Positions 5,966-7,039 of a stretch of DNA of 7,039 nt are shown here, piece by piece. A program made the position numbers and the translations under genes. The notes below the pieces were generated by a model, which worked only from the letters and a program-made list of their open reading frames with translations, ran no database searches and was not told the DNA's origin. This stretch comes from Bacillota bacterium (lineage in GTDB: Bacteria > Bacillota > Dethiobacteria > Dethiobacterales > Dethiobacteraceae): NCBI GenBank assembly GCA_018725345.1, contig QLUI01000094.1, positions 1 to 7,039 of the forward strand, given 5' to 3'. Within the stretch, counting starts at the first letter, position 1. Every line of letters begins with the position of its first letter.

Positions 5966-6040
5966 GCAATGGCGTAGTCTGGTATGGTTGATAATTGTGT
6001 TTGATACTATGGCCTGCGATGGTTATAAGCGTAGTCACTG

Positions 6041-6053
6041 TGTCGGGGCGACA
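6041..6053. other. Small perfect hairpin in the operon leader
   Basis: TGTCGGGGCGACA: 5-bp stem with a 3-nt loop. No T-run follows, so it is not a convincing terminator. It may be a leader structure. Confidence 0.3.
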
Positions 6054-6114
6054 ACCCACCCCATTGATGACCACAAGCTCAATTCCCTGGCGTCTAATAT
6101 TGTGATATAATGTG

Positions 6115-6144
6115 TTTATACCACGTTGTTCATGAGAACGTCAA
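6115..6144 (-). promoter_or_regulatory. Distal, stronger candidate promoter toward the operon
   Basis: On the minus strand: -35 TTGACG (6139-6144, 5 of 6), an 18-nt spacer, and -10 TATAAA (6115-6120, 5 of 6) preceded by TGG, an extended -10. It is the best promoter match in this region. It would give a leader of about 275 nt before the SIR2-HD start, or drive a short RNA. Confidence 0.5.
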
Positions 6145-6206
6145 AGTAGTCATTAAGATAACTCTTCTTTTCCACCGCTGATAGCTTCAATTCCGAGGGC
6201 TCTCAG

Positions 6207-6341
6207 CTACAGCAGAGGTTGAGAGTCAGACCGCGACATCCGTTGCACAACGACCAACGCGGACCCCTGAATAGAAGGGAATCGTTGCCTAAGGGTATAA
6301 ACGAATTCCTCGTAGTCACGGAGCGACTGGAATGGGTTCAT
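6207..6341 (-). pseudogene. Truncated toxin gene, TumE/DUF6516-like N-terminus
   Basis: A 44-residue frame starts at ATG 6341-6339, inside the end of the antitoxin gene (26-nt overlap, a different frame), and stops at TAG 6209-6207. Its first part, with DYEEFVYTLRQRFPSI followed by SALVVVQR, matches my recollection of the start of TumE/DUF6516-type toxins, which usually run to well over 100 residues and carry conserved 'YWYD' and 'HPHHKH' stretches further on. After VVVQR the sequence stops resembling the family and soon ends, and I see none of the later motifs in any minus-strand frame down to 5900. The toxin is therefore probably dead, cut by a rearrangement at about 6240, leaving an orphan antitoxin. 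The family name is from memory and should be treated as moderate. Confidence 0.55.
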
Positions 6342-6612
6342 GACGGACTGTTCTTTCAATGACGCCGACTAGCGATGGTGATTGCTCTCGCAAGGTCTGA
6401 ATGGCACGACGGTATTGTTCCCGCCGACGGAGCAAGATTTTGTACGCCCCAGCCCAATCAGCCCAATCTAACACCCATGTATCGTCCTCTGGCTCTTCAC
6501 CGCTGGTGTATGATTCGTAGAACGTCTCCGAAAGCACTCCATACTTCCGCTCATAGGCCTCCAAATCTTCATTAAGCGCGTGAATATCAGCCAATATCTC
6601 CTGTAAAGTCAT
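6316..6612 (-). CDS. Small acidic antitoxin-like protein (partner of the truncated toxin)
   Basis: This 98-residue, Glu/Asp-rich and mostly helical protein starts with a coiled-coil-like LQEILADIHALNEDLEAYER and contains KYGVLSETFYESYTSGE, then a D/E-rich turn and WADWAGAYKILL. The 'E-x-K-Y-G-x-x-S-E-x-F-Y-x-x-[YF]-x-x-G-E' pattern with a later W-A block is one I associate with small proteins encoded directly upstream of TumE/DUF6516-type toxins, so it is probably the antitoxin. It shows no clear DNA-binding domain. A consensus extended -10 TGGTATAAT (6633-6641) and an AGAGG ribosome binding site give it its own promoter. It overlaps the toxin start, the usual coupled arrangement, but the toxin is truncated. 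It could now serve as an orphan antitoxin or be a passenger. The gene is likely real; the role is inferred. Confidence 0.75.
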   Translation of the reverse strand: MTLQEILADIHALNEDLEAYERKYGVLSETFYESYTSGEEPEDDTWVLDWADWAGAYKILLRRREQYRRAIQTLREQSPSLVGVIERTVRHEPIPVAP

Positions 6613-6620
6613 TGCTATTA

Positions 6621-6625
6621 CCTCT
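6621..6625 (-). promoter_or_regulatory. Ribosome binding site of the small antitoxin-like gene
   Basis: AGAGG, 8 nt before the ATG at 6612. It falls immediately after the predicted transcription start, so the 5' leader is very short (about 14 nt). Confidence 0.6.
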
Positions 6626-6632
6626 TGCTCTT

Positions 6633-6641
6633 ATTATACCA
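6633..6641 (-). promoter_or_regulatory. Extended -10 promoter of the toxin-antitoxin pair
   Basis: Minus strand TGG-TATAAT, a perfect -10 (6633-6638) with the TGn extension (6639-6641). No good -35 is found 16-18 nt upstream, which extended -10 promoters can tolerate. Confidence 0.6.
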
Positions 6642-6665
6642 GCCCAGTTTTCGTGATGCAGGTAG

Positions 6666-6679
6666 CGATTTCCCCTAAC
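6666..6679. repeat. 14-bp block beyond the nrdJ tail, right copy
   Basis: CGATTTCCCCTAAC, identical to 219-232. Here a further 63 bp (6680-6742), which ends in a second CTAAC, separates it from the rest of the nrdJ-tail repeat. The two CTAAC pentamers (6675-6679 and 6738-6742) would give the left arrangement exactly if the DNA between them were deleted. Confidence 0.5.
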
Positions 6680-6737
6680 CCGAACAAGCCGGAACCAAAA
6701 AGTTTTCCATTTTGCGCAAGACTTCAGATTTTAGGTA

Positions 6738-7039
6738 CTAACTACACTTCGTATACCCACAAGCATAACAGATATGACACCCCTCCTGATAGATCAGGAG
6801 GCCGCCGCATTCGGGGCATTGCCCGCCCATGATGCCTCCGGGATTCATGGCGGCGCTATTCCCGCCGCTCCCCCGCTCCTCGGCTCCTCCGCCCCTATCC
6901 CCCGGAGACTTACGACCCAGATGTTTCTCCAGCACCGTGCCGATGGCATCGGCACAGGAGAGCACCGCATGTCCCCTATCCCAGGCGATGGAGGGACACC
7001 TGATCCCTTTGATGTGTTTTATCAGCGATTCCACACTTA
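6738..7039 (-). CDS. nrdJ: C-terminal end of class II (adenosylcobalamin-dependent) ribonucleotide reductase, 5' part outside window
   Basis: The frame is open from the right edge to TAG at 6740-6738, about 99 codons. It reads LIKHIKGIRCPSIAWDRG, then SCADAIGTVLEKHL, a glycine-rich linker and a C-terminal zinc ribbon with two Cys pairs, CPEC and CYAC, plus CHIC and a final KC. This is the usual ending of bacterial NrdJ, which makes deoxyribonucleotides from ribonucleoside diphosphates using B12; the C-terminal cysteines take part in re-reduction of the enzyme. The codon for the first Met-like start in view (GTG at 7034) is internal, because the frame continues beyond it. This copy appears to be the functional end, while 228-502 is the displaced one. 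No convincing terminator follows it. Confidence 0.85.
   Translation of the reverse strand, partial: SVESLIKHIKGIRCPSIAWDRGHAVLSCADAIGTVLEKHLGRKSPGDRGGGAEERGSGGNSAAMNPGGIMGGQCPECGGLLIYQEGCHICYACGYTKCS

Larger units (their letters stand above)
5834..6206. other. Leader / regulatory region upstream of the operon
   Basis: No convincing gene lies here. The stretch holds a proximal promoter with an overlapping dyad (5875-5907), the right arm of the operon-bracketing repeat (5934-5965), a small hairpin (6041-6053) and a stronger promoter candidate (6115-6144). A 61-residue open frame on the minus strand (5955-6140) follows a stop codon and has no good start; it may be a gene remnant. Confidence 0.5.

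Noticed and set aside
5955..6140. Minus-strand open frame of 61 residues containing GIELVVINGVGCRPDTV
   Set aside because: It looks faintly protein-like, but begins after a stop with no good start codon or ribosome binding site and matches no family I recognise. At most it is a remnant.
6117..6190. Minus-strand fragment LKLSAVEKKSYLNDYFDVL in a frame after the toxin stop
   Set aside because: About 24 residues, no start and no recognised family. It is not the continuation of the toxin as far as I can tell, so a simple frameshift is not supported.
1..7039. CRISPR array, tRNA or rRNA genes, integrase or transposase gene
   Set aside because: I saw no regularly spaced repeats, no tRNA-like cloverleaf, no rRNA sequence, and no frame with integrase or transposase motifs. 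The mobility inference rests on repeats only.

Overview
The window carries a compact, probably mobile, defence-type locus inserted next to the 3' end of a class II (B12-dependent) ribonucleotide reductase gene. The host looks like an environmental bacterium with GC-rich housekeeping genes. The NrdJ tail with a C-terminal zinc ribbon, the dispersed GC-rich palindromic repeat and the style of the small toxin-antitoxin genes would fit Chloroflexota/Dehalococcoidia or a similar lineage, but this is a weak inference. The central operon is visibly more AT-rich than the nrdJ sequences on either side, which suggests transfer.

Layout from left to right; every gene reads on the minus strand. (1) Positions 1-63 hold the first 21 codons of a Phd/RelB-like antitoxin that runs off the left edge. 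(2) Positions 82-201 are a 120-bp MITE-like palindromic element with 8-bp terminal inverted repeats and a perfect 8-bp target duplication, inserted just upstream of the antitoxin's ribosome binding site. (3) Positions 228-502 are a displaced copy of the nrdJ 3' end, joined at 502/503 to what looks like the first 14 codons of ruvC. (4) Positions 544-829 are non-coding and hold one arm of an inverted repeat. (5) Positions 830-5833 are a three-gene operon. In transcription order it encodes an 893-residue SIR2-like/SAMHD1-like HD fusion, an unrecognised 296-residue protein, and a HerA-type hexameric ATPase of 472 residues. (6) Positions 5834-6206 are a leader/regulatory region with two candidate promoters, a dyad and the second arm of the inverted repeat. 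(7) Positions 6207-6612 are a toxin-antitoxin pair in which the toxin is truncated. (8) Positions 6738-7039 are the 3' end of the nrdJ gene that continues past the right edge.

The main discovery candidate is the operon. SIR2 plus HerA is a known anti-phage pairing (SIR2-HerA/Nezha). Here the SIR2 protein also carries an apparently complete SAMHD1/dGTPase-type HD active site, and a third, uncharacterised gene lies between it and herA. A working model is a HerA-scaffolded complex joining an NAD-type nucleotide module with a dNTP triphosphohydrolase (or HD nuclease) module, so that two nucleotide pools could be attacked together. The SIR2 half lacks an obvious catalytic histidine, so the HD half could be the working effector.

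The flanks suggest an integration hotspot at the nrdJ 3' end: a 275-bp direct repeat of the nrdJ tail 6510 bp apart, a shared 14-bp block just beyond it on both sides, and a different toxin-antitoxin gene after each copy. No integrase or transposase gene is visible.
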